Of a DNA stretch of 64,000 nt, positions 1 through 9,115 are shown one piece after another. Location of the stretch: assembly GCA_009778655.1 (NCBI GenBank), contig WRFZ01000179.1:1-64000 (forward strand), in the 5' to 3' direction. Every line of letters starts with the position of its first letter. Within the stretch, counting starts at the first letter, position 1. The notes under the pieces were generated by a model. The model was not told where the DNA came from. It searched no databases and saw nothing but the letters and a program-made list of their open reading frames with translations. The position numbers and the translations under genes are program-made. This stretch comes from Candidatus Azobacteroides sp. Its GTDB lineage: Bacteria > Bacteroidota > Bacteroidia > Bacteroidales > Azobacteroidaceae.

Positions 1-31
1 CCGACATTTATTTTCACCCTTCACTTGGTAT

Positions 32-887
32 AACGTCCCGCTAAGACGAAAAACTCCGATTTTGCTACTGAAAAAATGATTAAATTTGTACCTTAATTTC
101 TATAAAATCACGTCAGTTCGATCTACACGATTTTTTTAATAGCGTCCATGTCAATGATTTCTATATTCAAAGCGGGTTTCTTGGGGACAAGATTGTAAGC
201 AATCAAACCGGCAACCAAGTTCCCGATGAAATTGTTGAAGCATCGGTGGCGGGTATGCTCAATCTGGCAACCGTTTTTTAATAAATCATTGACTGTTTCG
301 ATAACAGCCCTTTTTCTTAAGGCAATCTTGTCCCGGATATGCATCAAGGCATTTTTCATATTCTTCCTAATCTTGGTAATCAGATGAATATTGTTGATAA
401 ACAACCTTTCAAACAAGTCTTGAGAGATATACCCTCTGTCACCAAAGAGTTTTCCGAAGAGCTTCTCGTGGAATTTCCTGTCTTTAAGCGGTTCTCTGTC
501 ATCAATATGCCCTTGAGTAATGAGGAATTCGATTATTTCTCCCTTATCATTGATTACCACATGAAGCTTAAACCCGAAAAAATATCCGCCGGTTGATTTG
601 CCTTTGGTTGCCATACCTTTGAATACCTTATGCGACTTCTCCCGTTTGATGTGACATACCCGGATCGGCGTTGAATCTGTGATGGGTATCCTGGTGCATT
701 TGCCTAAACAGCATAGCTGAAGAAAGATAACCATAGGTAAGAGAGCTTTTTGTTGCAGTTCCACTGTATTTGTATCCGTTAACGGAGTTTGTTCGTTTAA
801 CTTAAAGTATTTTAACACTTTAAAGATAAACAAAATCCCGTTATTTTACAAATATTTTTGCAATTTTATTACATCAAACGGGCGTTA
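32..887 (-). mobile_element. IS982-family insertion sequence, internally deleted copy
   Basis: The element holds one minus-strand transposase gene. Its likely ends are an imperfect inverted repeat: TAACGTCCCGCT near 32-43 against TAACGCCCGTTT read on the minus strand from 887. They match apart from a one-base gap and one mismatch. The span of about 860 bp is shorter than the roughly 1 kb usual for IS982 elements. The shortfall fits the missing 5' part of the transposase. No target-site duplication is obvious. The end positions are approximate. Confidence 0.5.
123..833 (-). CDS. IS982-family transposase, N-terminally truncated
   Basis: DDE transposase of the IS982 family, 236 residues against about 290-300 for complete members. 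The catalytic core is intact: first Asp in ITDSTPIRVC, second Asp in FGDRGYIS, Glu in RAVIETVNDLLK. The family ending LVAGLIAYNLVPKKP is also present. The N-terminal region is absent. Family members normally reach the VELQQKALLP segment after about 80-90 residues, whereas here it follows only about 22 unrelated residues. The reading frame runs up to a TTG at 831-833 inside AT-rich leader-like sequence, so the true start is uncertain. An in-frame deletion of the 5' third is the simplest reading, and the copy is probably inactive by itself. Confidence 0.8.
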   Translation of the reverse strand: MFIFKVLKYFKLNEQTPLTDTNTVELQQKALLPMVIFLQLCCLGKCTRIPITDSTPIRVCHIKREKSHKVFKGMATKGKSTGGYFFGFKLHVVINDKGEIIEFLITQGHIDDREPLKDRKFHEKLFGKLFGDRGYISQDLFERLFINNIHLITKIRKNMKNALMHIRDKIALRKRAVIETVNDLLKNGCQIEHTRHRCFNNFIGNLVAGLIAYNLVPKKPALNIEIIDMDAIKKIV

Positions 888-1002
888 CATTAATTAATCG
901 TTGTTTCCTGTAAACTTTTTTCGGGTAAGACAAGTTCGCAATCGGTTGATAAATAATTCGAAAAGAGCCGGAGTGAGACACCCGAACTATCGCTGTGCGC
1001 TT

Positions 1003-1758
1003 TTATTCTTCAAAATGGTTAAGAGTTAACTCTTTCCCGTCGAAGACGGCGTAAGTGAAAAGTTGCAGCCAGTCGCCGATAATCATTATTCGACTTTTGG
1101 AGTTCAACATCTTATCCAACAGTATATGCCGATGCCCGAAAATCAAATAATCAATTTCGGGATGCGTTTGGATATAGGATTTGGAATAAATAATCAAATC
1201 TTCTTTTTCCTCGCCTAAAAAAGGCTTGGGGTATTTTTGCTCTTTCAGACGGCTGTGTTTTGCCCATGTGTTTCCAATTTTAACGCCCAAATCGGGATGA
1301 ATAGCTCGAAATAAAATCTGACAGAACTGGTTGTGGAATATCCCACGAATCAGTTGGAATGATCTGGAATAATCGCCCAATCCGTCGCCATGGGCAAGGT
1401 AAAAAGTTTTATCGGCAAGTTTTGTTACGAAAGGACTTTTATGCAGGGTAAGACCGATTTCTTCGGGTAAGTAATCGTATATCCAAATATCGTGATTGCC
1501 GATGAAATAATGAATTTCCACTCCGCTATCGCTCAACTCCGCCAGTTTTCCCAAGAATCGCGTAAACCCTTGAGGAGCGACTGCTTTGTATTCAAACCAG
1601 AAGTCGAAAATATCGCCCAACAAGTATAGGGCTTTCGCCTCTTCCCGGATGGAATCCATCCAACGAACCAACCGTTTTTCCCTTTCACGCGAGTCGTTAA
1701 AGACAGATGATCCCAAGTGTACATCCGAAACGAAATATATTTTATCTTTTATGCCCAT
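1003..1758 (-). CDS. lpxH: UDP-2,3-diacylglucosamine diphosphatase (LpxH-like metallophosphoesterase)
   Basis: Calcineurin-like phosphoesterase of 251 residues. The LpxH family cleaves UDP-2,3-diacylglucosamine to lipid X and UMP in lipid A synthesis, at the inner face of the cytoplasmic membrane. All metal-binding motifs are visible in order: SDVHLG near residue 10, GDIFDFW near 48, GNHD near 88, HGDGLGDYS near 123 and FGHRH near 208. The length fits the family. The gene starts immediately after the stop of the upstream DUF59 gene with no intervening base, so the two are very probably cotranscribed. I am confident of the fold and fairly confident of the LpxH assignment. Confidence 0.88.
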   Translation of the reverse strand: MGIKDKIYFVSDVHLGSSVFNDSREREKRLVRWMDSIREEAKALYLLGDIFDFWFEYKAVAPQGFTRFLGKLAELSDSGVEIHYFIGNHDIWIYDYLPEEIGLTLHKSPFVTKLADKTFYLAHGDGLGDYSRSFQLIRGIFHNQFCQILFRAIHPDLGVKIGNTWAKHSRLKEQKYPKPFLGEEKEDLIIYSKSYIQTHPEIDYLIFGHRHILLDKMLNSKSRIMIIGDWLQLFTYAVFDGKELTLNHFEE

Positions 1759-2076
1759 TTATAAAAATCCGAGTTCCAATTTTGCTTCTTCGCTCATCAA
1801 GCCCGTATGCCATTCCGGTTCGAAAACGAGTTTTATTTCTACATTATTAATATTTGGAATGGATTCAATCCTCATTTTTACATCTTCAATGATGAAATCG
1901 GCAGCCGGACATGCCGGAGCAGTCAAAGTCATCGTTATCGTCACGTTCTTGTTATCGTCAACGTCCACTCCATATACTAATCCCAAATCATAAATATTAA
2001 CCGGAATTTCGGGGTCATACACCGTTTTCAGCATTTTAACGATTTGATCTTCCAATTCCAACAAATGATTTTCCAT
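1759..2076 (-). CDS. DUF59/MIP18-family iron-sulfur assembly protein (SufT-like)
   Basis: Small DUF59 (MIP18) protein of 105 residues, the size of a single-domain SufT-like protein. Such proteins assist iron-sulfur cluster maturation and are often linked to the SUF machinery. The signature VYDPEIPVNIYDLGLVY lies near residues 19-35, and the TLTAPACP segment with the conserved cysteine lies near 50-58. In this window it is about 10 kb from sufB and instead precedes lpxH with no gap. A TATATTTG box on the minus strand lies about 23 bases upstream of the ATG. Family assignment is firm; the exact client proteins cannot be read from sequence. Confidence 0.85.
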   Translation of the reverse strand: MENHLLELEDQIVKMLKTVYDPEIPVNIYDLGLVYGVDVDDNKNVTITMTLTAPACPAADFIIEDVKMRIESIPNINNVEIKLVFEPEWHTGLMSEEAKLELGFL

Positions 2077-2268
2077 ATTTTTTTCTTTAATTATTACGCA
2101 AATATACGAATAAACCTTTTAGGTAAAAAATTCAAAAATCGGTATTTTTTTATTGTCGGGTTTAAACTTATTTCTTTTTCGAAAGTCTAATTATCCATAG
2201 TAATAGAGGTGCGTTGGATTGCGATTCCTTTTACATATTCCATAAAATACTTTTAATACCAATTATCA
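2077..2268. other. Divergent intergenic region between DUF59 gene and RND operon
   Basis: AT-rich spacer with one recognisable minus-strand promoter box (2099-2106). I see no clear TTTG/TAnnTTTG pair for the rightward efflux operon and no adjacent TetR or two-component regulator. Control of the pump therefore cannot be inferred from this window. Confidence 0.4.
2099..2106 (-). promoter_or_regulatory. Bacteroidota -7 box for DUF59-lpxH
   Basis: Reads TATATTTG on the minus strand, matching TAnnTTTG, 22 bases upstream of the start at 2076. The -33 region at the expected distance is only an A/T tract (TTTT), so this is a partial match. Confidence 0.5.
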
Positions 2269-3366
2269 ATGAATAAAAGCACAAAGATAATCCTATTCTC
2301 CGTCATCGCATTATTTATTGCCGGAATGGCTTTATATCCCGCCGTTAAAAAACAATTGAAAAAAGAAAATACATCTCTTAAAACATCGGCTCCGGCGGGC
2401 GCGTCCGGAGGAAGAAAAGGCTCGTCTCTCAATGTTAACGTTAAAATTATGCAACCGGAAACGTTAGTGAATATTATCCCGATTTCTACGGCGACAATTA
2501 TTCCGGACGAAGAAGTTGATTTGACTTTCGAAACTCCGGGTAAAATCACGGGAATCTTTTTTAGGGAAGGTTCTTCCGTGAAAAAAGGGCAATTGCTGGC
2601 AAAAGTAAACGACCGGTCGCTTCAAGCGGAACTCCAAAAATTGCAGGCTCAGATTCCTTTGGCTGAAGATCGGGTTTTCCGTCAAAAATCGTTATTGGAA
2701 AAAGATGCCGTCAGTAAAGAAGCCTATGAACAAGTGACGACCGAATTAGATAAATTGATGGCGGATATTGAGTTGACAAAAGCGCGAATTGCTCAAACGG
2801 AATTACTTGCTCCGTTTGATGGCATTATTGGATTGCGAAATGTCAGTGAAGGCGCTTATGCTTCTCCGTCAACGATCATTACGAGCTTGACTAAAATTAT
2901 TCCTTTGAAAATAGAATTTTCAGTCAATGAAAAGCAAGCGGATTATGTATCTCCCGGAATGGAAATCGCTTTTCAAACCCCTCCCGATCTTACTGTTTAT
3001 AAAGCGGCGATTTATGCAATAGAAACGCGGGTGGATCCGAAAACCTACACCTTGAAAGTTCGCGCCTCGTATCCGAATGCAAACGGACGTATGCGTCCCG
3101 GACGTTCGGCAAGCGTCGAAATTCATTCCACTCCCATATATAACGCCTTGACTGCTCCGAGCGAGTCGGTCATCAAAGAGATGGGAAGAGACATTGCTTA
3201 TATCTGTTCCGGAGGAAAAGCCAAACAGGTAACCTTGGACATCGGTATGCGGACTGCTTCCGATCTTCAGATAATAAACGGATTAAATTCCGGAGATACC
3301 TTGATTATCAGCGGCGTGATGCAGCTGAGGGATGGATTGCCCGTAATCATTGACAATTACAACTAA
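2269..3366 (+). CDS. RND efflux periplasmic adaptor (membrane fusion protein)
   Basis: Adaptor of a tripartite RND pump, 365 residues. A single N-terminal anchor (residues about 7-26) is followed by the biotinyl-lipoyl half-motif around residues 85-115 (GKITGIFFREGSSVKKGQLLAKVND). Next come an alpha-helical hairpin rich in Lys, Glu and Gln (about 120-170), the second lipoyl half (LLAPFDGIIGLRNVSEGAYA, about 185-204), and beta-barrel and membrane-proximal domains. There is no lipobox cysteine, so it is anchored by a transmembrane helix. It lies eight bases upstream of the pump gene, followed by a TolC gene, giving the usual adaptor-pump-channel order. The substrate cannot be deduced. Confidence 0.9.
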   Translation: MNKSTKIILFSVIALFIAGMALYPAVKKQLKKENTSLKTSAPAGASGGRKGSSLNVNVKIMQPETLVNIIPISTATIIPDEEVDLTFETPGKITGIFFREGSSVKKGQLLAKVNDRSLQAELQKLQAQIPLAEDRVFRQKSLLEKDAVSKEAYEQVTTELDKLMADIELTKARIAQTELLAPFDGIIGLRNVSEGAYASPSTIITSLTKIIPLKIEFSVNEKQADYVSPGMEIAFQTPPDLTVYKAAIYAIETRVDPKTYTLKVRASYPNANGRMRPGRSASVEIHSTPIYNALTAPSESVIKEMGRDIAYICSGGKAKQVTLDIGMRTASDLQIINGLNSGDTLIISGVMQLRDGLPVIIDNYN

Positions 3367-3374
3367 GCAGGAGA

Positions 3375-6300
3375 ATGAACATTTCAGAATTAAGTATCCG
3401 CCGACCGGTTCTTTCCACCGTATTTGTTTTGGTTATTACCATTTTCGGTGTTATCGGCTTTACTTATCTGGGCGTCCGTGAATATCCGAGTGTGGATAAT
3501 CCGATTATTACCGTTAATGTGGGTTATCCCGGCGCTAATGCCGATATTATTGAAAATCAGATTACGGAGCCGCTGGAACAGAACATTAACGGGATTCCAG
3601 GAATCCGCTCGTTATCAAGCGTCAGCAGTCAAGGTTCTTCGCGTATTACCGTCGAATTTGAATTAAGCGTAGATATGGAAACGGCCGCTAACGATGTACG
3701 CGATAAAGTGTCGCGCGCTCAACGATTTCTCCCGCGCGATTGCGATCCTCCGACGGTTTCCAAAGCCGATGCCGACGACCAACCCATTCTTCAAATATCC
3801 ATTCAGAGCAACAAACGAAATCTGCTTGCATTAAGCGAGATTGCCGATTTAACGGTAAAAGAGCGATTACAAACAATCCAAAACGTCAGCGCGGTAAATA
3901 TTTGGGGAGAAAAGCGCTATTCCATGCGGCTGTGGTTAGATCCGGTAAAGATGGCCGCCTACGGCATTACTCCGGTTGATGTTCGAAATGCGATTGATCA
4001 GGAAAATGTGGAACTTCCTTCCGGCAGTATCGAAGGCGATAAAATGGAATTAACCATCCGCACCTTGGGTTTAATGCGGACGCCGGAAGAATTTAACAAT
4101 TTAATCCTTCGTGAAAACGAAAACAATGTGGTGCGTTTTCGCGATGTGGGCTACGCCGAACTTGGACCGGAAGATATTCGCAGTATTATGCGTGAAAACG
4201 GCGTTCCGATGGTCAGCGTGGTCGTAATCCCTCAACCCGGCGCCAATCATATCAATATTTCGGACGAAGTCCAACTCCGAATCAAGCAAATAGAAAAAGA
4301 CTTACCGGAAGATGTGAAATTAGACATTGTTTACGACAATACCCGATTTATACGCGCTTCAATCAAAGAAGTGGAAGAAACAATCTATATAGCGTTTGTT
4401 CTTGTAATTATTATCATCTTTCTTTTTCTACGCGATTGGAGGGCGACATTAGTGCCGATTGTCGTCATTCCCGTTTCCTTAGTCGGCGCATTCTTCATCA
4501 TGTATGTCGCCGGATTTACCATTAATGTCTTATCCATGTTAGCGGTAGTGTTGGCCGTAGGGTTGGTGGTTGATGACGCCATTGTTATGGCTGAAAATAT
4601 TTATGTGCGAATCGAGCGGGGAATCAATCCGAAAGAAGCCGGTATTGAAGGATCGAAAGAAATATTTTTTGCCATTGTTTCCACTACCATTACGCTGATT
4701 GCCGTTTTTTTCCCGATCGTTTTCATGCAGGGGATGACGGGACGTTTATTCAAGGAATTTAGTATAGTCGTATCGGGGGCTGTTTTCATCTCCGCTTTTG
4801 TCGCTTTGACTTTTACGCCTATGCTTTCTACCAAAATATTACGGAAAAGAGAAAATAAAAATTGGTTTTACGTGAAAACGGAACCCTTTTTTGAAGGAAT
4901 GACTCATTATTATGAAAAAGGATTGAATTATTTTCTCTCGCATCGTTGGATGATGTGGCCCATTGTCGTCGTTACATTTATAATTATCGTCGTACTTTGG
5001 GCGCGTATTCCGGCGGAAATGGCGCCCATGGAAGACCGTTCGCAAGTCACCATTAATATGCGAGCGCCGGAAGGCGCCACCTATGAATTTATTCGGGATT
5101 ACGGAGAAAAAATTTCGGCGATAGCCGATTCGGTTGTCCCGGAACGGATTTCGAATGTAACTATGCTTCGCCAAGGATTTTCATTTGTCCAATTGATGCT
5201 GCCGGATATTCGGGAGCGGAAAAGAAGTCAAATGGAAATTGCCGATGAATTAGCCGGCGCGGTAAAGAAAGAAACCGAAGCCCGCTCGTTTGTGCAACAA
5301 CAATCCACTTTCGGCGGCAGGCGCGGAGGAATGCCGATACAGTATGTATTGCAAGCTCCAACTTTGGAAAAATTGCAGGAATTTATCCCCAAGTTTATGA
5401 ATAAAGTTTCGGACAACCCCAAATTTCTGATGTCTGACGTTAACTTGAAATTTACCAAACCGGAAACCCGGATAGAAATCAACCGTGATAAAGCCGCCTT
5501 ACTGGGGGTCAGTACCCGCGACATCGGGCAAACGTTGCAATACGCTCTGAGCGGTCAGCGTATGGGTTATTTCTACATGAACGGAAAGCAATACCAAATA
5601 TTAGCCGAAATCAATCGGCAGCAACGAAACAAACCCTTGGACTTGAAATCCATTTATGTCAAAAACAATCAGTCGCAAATGGTTCAGTTGGATAACTTGG
5701 TTGATTTAAATGAAAGCGTGGCGCCTCCGCAATTGTATCGCTACAATCGCTTCAAATCGGCTACGGTCAGTTCCGGTTTAGCGAAAGGAGTAACAATCGG
5801 AGAAGGTTTGGATGAAATGGATAAGATTGCCAAGGAAGTGTTGGATGAAAGTTTTCGGACCGCATTATCGGGCGAATCGAAAGAATTTCGCGAAAGTTCT
5901 TCCAGCTTGATGTTTACTTTCGGTTTGGCTTTGATCTTGATATTCTTGATTCTTGCCGCACAATTTGAAAGTTTCAAAGACCCGCTCATTGTGATGCTGA
6001 CCGTGCCGCTGGCTATTGCAGGCGCTTTGATTTTTATGGCGATGAAAGGGATTACCATGAATATTTTCAGCCAGATAGGTATTATCATGCTGATCGGTTT
6101 GGTGGCTAAAAACGGTATTCTTATCGTGGAATTTGCCAATCAACGGCAAGAAGCCGGCATGGAAAAAACGGAAGCTATCCGAGGCGCTTCCATACAACGT
6201 TTGCGACCTATCCTGATGACCAGTTTCAGTACCGTTCTCGGAGCATTGCCTTTGGTATTGGCCAATGCGGAAGGAGCAAACAGCCGCATTGCAATGGGTA

Positions 6301-6398
6301 CGGCGGTAATCGGCGGGATGTTGGTTTCCACCTTCTTGACCTTGTTTATCGTACCGACTGTTTATACCTATTTTTCAACCACTCGAAAAAAAAACTGA
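3375..6398 (+). CDS. RND efflux pump permease (AcrB/HAE1-type)
   Basis: Inner-membrane proton-driven transporter of 1007 residues, slightly shorter than the 1030-1050 typical of HAE1 pumps. The N-terminus NISELSIRRPVLSTVFVLVI is typical. Two large periplasmic loops alternate with two six-helix bundles. The proton-relay Asp pair is visible in transmembrane helix 4 (GLVVDDAIVMAENI, about residue 400). The partner Lys lies in helix 10 (GLVAKNGILIVEFAN, about residue 911). A good ribosome-binding sequence (GGAG) sits in the eight-base gap after the adaptor gene. The neighbours supply the adaptor and the outer-membrane channel, so the set is complete. Substrate range is unknown; hydrophobic and amphiphilic compounds are typical of HAE1. 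Confidence 0.93.
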   Translation: MNISELSIRRPVLSTVFVLVITIFGVIGFTYLGVREYPSVDNPIITVNVGYPGANADIIENQITEPLEQNINGIPGIRSLSSVSSQGSSRITVEFELSVDMETAANDVRDKVSRAQRFLPRDCDPPTVSKADADDQPILQISIQSNKRNLLALSEIADLTVKERLQTIQNVSAVNIWGEKRYSMRLWLDPVKMAAYGITPVDVRNAIDQENVELPSGSIEGDKMELTIRTLGLMRTPEEFNNLILRENENNVVRFRDVGYAELGPEDIRSIMRENGVPMVSVVVIPQPGANHINISDEVQLRIKQIEKDLPEDVKLDIVYDNTRFIRASIKEVEETIYIAFVLVIIIIFLFLRDWRATLVPIVVIPVSLVGAFFIMYVAGFTINVLSMLAVVLAVGLVVDDAIVMAENIYVRIERGINPKEAGIEGSKEIFFAIVSTTITLIAVFFPIVFMQGMTGRLFKEFSIVVSGAVFISAFVALTFTPMLSTKILRKRENKNWFYVKTEPFFEGMTHYYEKGLNYFLSHRWMMWPIVVVTFIIIVVLWARIPAEMAPMEDRSQVTINMRAPEGATYEFIRDYGEKISAIADSVVPERISNVTMLRQGFSFVQLMLPDIRERKRSQMEIADELAGAVKKETEARSFVQQQSTFGGRRGGMPIQYVLQAPTLEKLQEFIPKFMNKVSDNPKFLMSDVNLKFTKPETRIEINRDKAALLGVSTRDIGQTLQYALSGQRMGYFYMNGKQYQILAEINRQQRNKPLDLKSIYVKNNQSQMVQLDNLVDLNESVAPPQLYRYNRFKSATVSSGLAKGVTIGEGLDEMDKIAKEVLDESFRTALSGESKEFRESSSSLMFTFGLALILIFLILAAQFESFKDPLIVMLTVPLAIAGALIFMAMKGITMNIFSQIGIIMLIGLVAKNGILIVEFANQRQEAGMEKTEAIRGASIQRLRPILMTSFSTVLGALPLVLANAEGANSRIAMGTAVIGGMLVSTFLTLFIVPTVYTYFSTTRKKN

Positions 6399-6399
6399 T

Positions 6400-7716
6400 A
6401 TGAGAATTTACCTCCCGGCTTTCGTCCTTTGTTTCTTTGTTTCAATCGTTCATGCGCAAGAAATCTATGACTTGAAACGTTGTTTGGAAATCGCATTGGA
6501 GAAAAACTACGATATTCGTATGATTCGTAATGAACAACAAATAACCGCCAATAATGTAACCGTCGGAAATGCCGGATTTCTACCTTCGCTCGATTTGAAT
6601 GGCGGTTATTCGGGAACATTGAATAATACCGATCAAGATAATACCGACGGGACAACAACGAAAACCAATAATATCTTGAATCAAAACGCTAACGTGGGAT
6701 TGAATATGCAATGGACGGTTTTCGACGGATTCTCCATGCAAACCAATTATAAACGGTTGAAAGAATTTGAAACCATGGGTGAAATCAATACTCGACTGAC
6801 TATCGAAAATCTGATTGCCGATTTGACGGCGGAATATTACAATTACGTCCGTCAAAATCTTCGTTTAGCCAACTTACGATCGGCGGTTGCTTTATCCAAA
6901 GAGCGGTTACGGATTGTTGAAGCCCGTTACTCGATCGGCTCCATGTCGCGATTGGATTTAAAACAGGCGCAAGTGGATTTCAATGCCGACAGCTCCAACT
7001 TAATCAGACAATATGAAACGCTTTATACTTCAAGAGTTACCTTGAATCGGCTGATGGCTGTCGAAGACGTGTCTCAAAAAATAGAAGTTACGGATTCGCT
7101 CATAAAGCCGAATCCCGATTTGCAAGAAGAACTGTTGTGGGCGTCCACTTTGCAATCCAATTCCCGCTTGATGTTATCCTTTAAAAATCAAACAATCAGC
7201 GAATTGGATTATAAAAACTTGAAAAGCCGAAATTATCCTTACCTTCGTCTGAATGCCGGTTACGGTTATTCGCTTGATCGGTATGGTTCCGGCTCGGTTA
7301 AGCGACAGGATAATCTGGGCTTCAACTACGGATTTACTTTGGGTTTCAGCATTTTTGACGGATTCAATCGGCAACGGGAACAAAAGAATGCTCGGATTAC
7401 CATTGAGAATCGAAAATTGCAATCGGAACAATTGGAGCAATCGTTAAGAGCCGATTGGGCCAATATGTGGATGGCTTATCGAAATAATTTGAATTTGATT
7501 GCTTTGGAAGAAGAGAATCTGGGAGCTGCAAAAGAAAATTATGAAATTGCCATTGAACGTTACAAATTGGGAGACCTTGCCGGTATTGAATTGCGGGAGG
7601 CTCAAAACAGTTTGCTTGGAGCAGAGGAACGATTGCTTCAAGCGCAGTTCGACACTAAATTGTGCGAGATTTCTTTATTGCAAATCAGCGGACAAATCGC
7701 TTCCTATTTAGAATGA
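6400..7716 (+). CDS. TolC-family outer membrane efflux protein
   Basis: Outer-membrane channel of the preceding pump, 438 residues. It has a cleavable signal peptide ending near residue 20 (IVHAQ) and then the OEP repeat that opens with EIYDLKRCLEIALEKNYDIR. Long amphipathic helices (about 140-230 and 330-430) surround strand-forming segments such as NVGLNMQWTVFDGF and FTLGFSIFDGFNRQRE, in the two-fold pseudo-repeat of TolC. It begins one base after the pump stop. The next gene, aroA, begins 15 bases downstream and could share the transcript. Confidence 0.9.
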   Translation: MRIYLPAFVLCFFVSIVHAQEIYDLKRCLEIALEKNYDIRMIRNEQQITANNVTVGNAGFLPSLDLNGGYSGTLNNTDQDNTDGTTTKTNNILNQNANVGLNMQWTVFDGFSMQTNYKRLKEFETMGEINTRLTIENLIADLTAEYYNYVRQNLRLANLRSAVALSKERLRIVEARYSIGSMSRLDLKQAQVDFNADSSNLIRQYETLYTSRVTLNRLMAVEDVSQKIEVTDSLIKPNPDLQEELLWASTLQSNSRLMLSFKNQTISELDYKNLKSRNYPYLRLNAGYGYSLDRYGSGSVKRQDNLGFNYGFTLGFSIFDGFNRQREQKNARITIENRKLQSEQLEQSLRADWANMWMAYRNNLNLIALEEENLGAAKENYEIAIERYKLGDLAGIELREAQNSLLGAEERLLQAQFDTKLCEISLLQISGQIASYLE

Positions 7717-7731
7717 TTAAAATAAAAAGAA

Positions 7732-8976
7732 ATGATTTATACCATTCAACCCCCTGCATCTGCCATTCATGCGAAAATCCGATTACCGGCATCCAAAAGC
7801 ATCAGTAATCGAATATTGATTTTGAACGCTTTAAGTAAAAGCAATGATCCGATTGAGAATTTGTCGGACAGCGACGATACGCAAGTCCTGCGAAAAGCGC
7901 TTCTTTCGCTTCAATCGGGCGCTGCCGATTTCGATGTGGGCGCCGCAGGTACTTCCATGCGTTTTTTAACCGCTTACCTTACTCAAAAAGAAGGGATCCA
8001 GACGATTACCGGTAGTGAACGAATGAAAAATCGTCCGATACGGATTTTAGCGGACTCCCTGCGTGAAATCGGAGGCCAAATCGAGTATATGGAAAAAGAA
8101 GGATTTCCGCCGCTTCAAATTCGCGGCCGAAAATTAACCGGAGGAGCCATTCGATTGAATGGCGGCGTGAGTTCGCAATATCTTTCCGCATTGATGATGA
8201 TAGCGCCTCTCACGCAACAAGGTTTGGATATTCAATTGGAAGGAAATATCATTTCACGTCCTTATATTGATATGACGGCTCGACTGATGCAGACATTCGG
8301 CGTTCAAGTTTTCCGGAACGGGCAACACATTCGGATTGAACCGCAAATCTATCAACCGGTTCCTTTCACGGTAGAAAATGATTGGTCGGCGGCATCTTAT
8401 TGGTACGAAATAGCAGCATTGGCGAAAAACTCCGCCGAAATAGAATTAACCGGATTGGAACAGAACAGCCTGCAAGGCGATGCAAAAGTTGCGAAACTAT
8501 TCGAATCAATTGTTTCGACCGATTACGATACATTCGCCGGCAAAATAATCATTCGGAAAATATCGGCCAAGTCCGGTATTTCTATGAACTATGACTTTAC
8601 CAATGAACCGGATTTGGCCCAAACGCTTGTCGTAACCTGCTGTTTATCGGATATTCCTTTTCATTTCACCGGATTGCAGAGCCTCCGGATAAAAGAAACC
8701 GACCGTATTTCAGCTTTACAAACCGAATTAAAAAAGTTGGGCTATACAGTGAAAACGAGCGAAGCTGCAATGGAATGGACGGGCGAACGTTGCAGCCCGG
8801 ATGCGAATCCGGTAATTTCCACCTACGAAGATCATCGGATGGCAATGGCTTTTGCTCCCGCTTGTCTGAAAACCGAAAAAATCCGGATAAAAGACCCCGG
8901 CGTCGTTTCCAAATCCTATCCGAAATTTTGGGAAGATTTGGAAAAAGCGGGATTTGATATTAAGGCCGTCAAGTGA
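7732..8976 (+). CDS. aroA: 3-phosphoshikimate 1-carboxyvinyltransferase (EPSP synthase)
   Basis: Sixth enzyme of the shikimate pathway: shikimate-3-phosphate plus phosphoenolpyruvate gives EPSP. It has 414 residues, at the short end for the family. Visible signatures are PASKSISNRILILNAL (about 17-32), GAAGTSMRFLTAYL (about 64-77), RIKETDRISALQTELKKLG (about 321-339) with the catalytic KETDR, and EDHRMAMAFAP (about 365-375). Position 15 bases after the tolC-like gene suggests possible readthrough from the pump operon, although it has no functional tie to efflux. Overall assignment is secure. Confidence 0.93.
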   Translation: MIYTIQPPASAIHAKIRLPASKSISNRILILNALSKSNDPIENLSDSDDTQVLRKALLSLQSGAADFDVGAAGTSMRFLTAYLTQKEGIQTITGSERMKNRPIRILADSLREIGGQIEYMEKEGFPPLQIRGRKLTGGAIRLNGGVSSQYLSALMMIAPLTQQGLDIQLEGNIISRPYIDMTARLMQTFGVQVFRNGQHIRIEPQIYQPVPFTVENDWSAASYWYEIAALAKNSAEIELTGLEQNSLQGDAKVAKLFESIVSTDYDTFAGKIIIRKISAKSGISMNYDFTNEPDLAQTLVVTCCLSDIPFHFTGLQSLRIKETDRISALQTELKKLGYTVKTSEAAMEWTGERCSPDANPVISTYEDHRMAMAFAPACLKTEKIRIKDPGVVSKSYPKFWEDLEKAGFDIKAVK

Positions 8977-9000
8977 AATACCGGTGATTTTTAATAATTT

Positions 9001-9031
9001 TTTGTTTTCTATATATTTTGTATTATATTTG
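9001..9031 (+). promoter_or_regulatory. Bacteroidota housekeeping promoter upstream of lipoprotein gene
   Basis: TTTG at 9001-9004 and TATATTTG at 9024-9031 are separated by 19 bases, a full match to TTTG-N19-21-TAnnTTTG. Transcription would start near 9038, leaving about 78 bases of leader before the ATG at 9116. Confidence 0.75.
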
Positions 9032-9115
9032 CAGATTAATTGAAAGACTTTTTCAGTTTGTGAACATTCACTATCCGTCCGCCTCAAGAGAGATATACAT
9101 ATAAAAAATAATAGA

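Noticed and set aside
339-596. Open frame of 85 residues opposite the transposase
   Set aside because: Entirely within the IS982 coding region and without family features.
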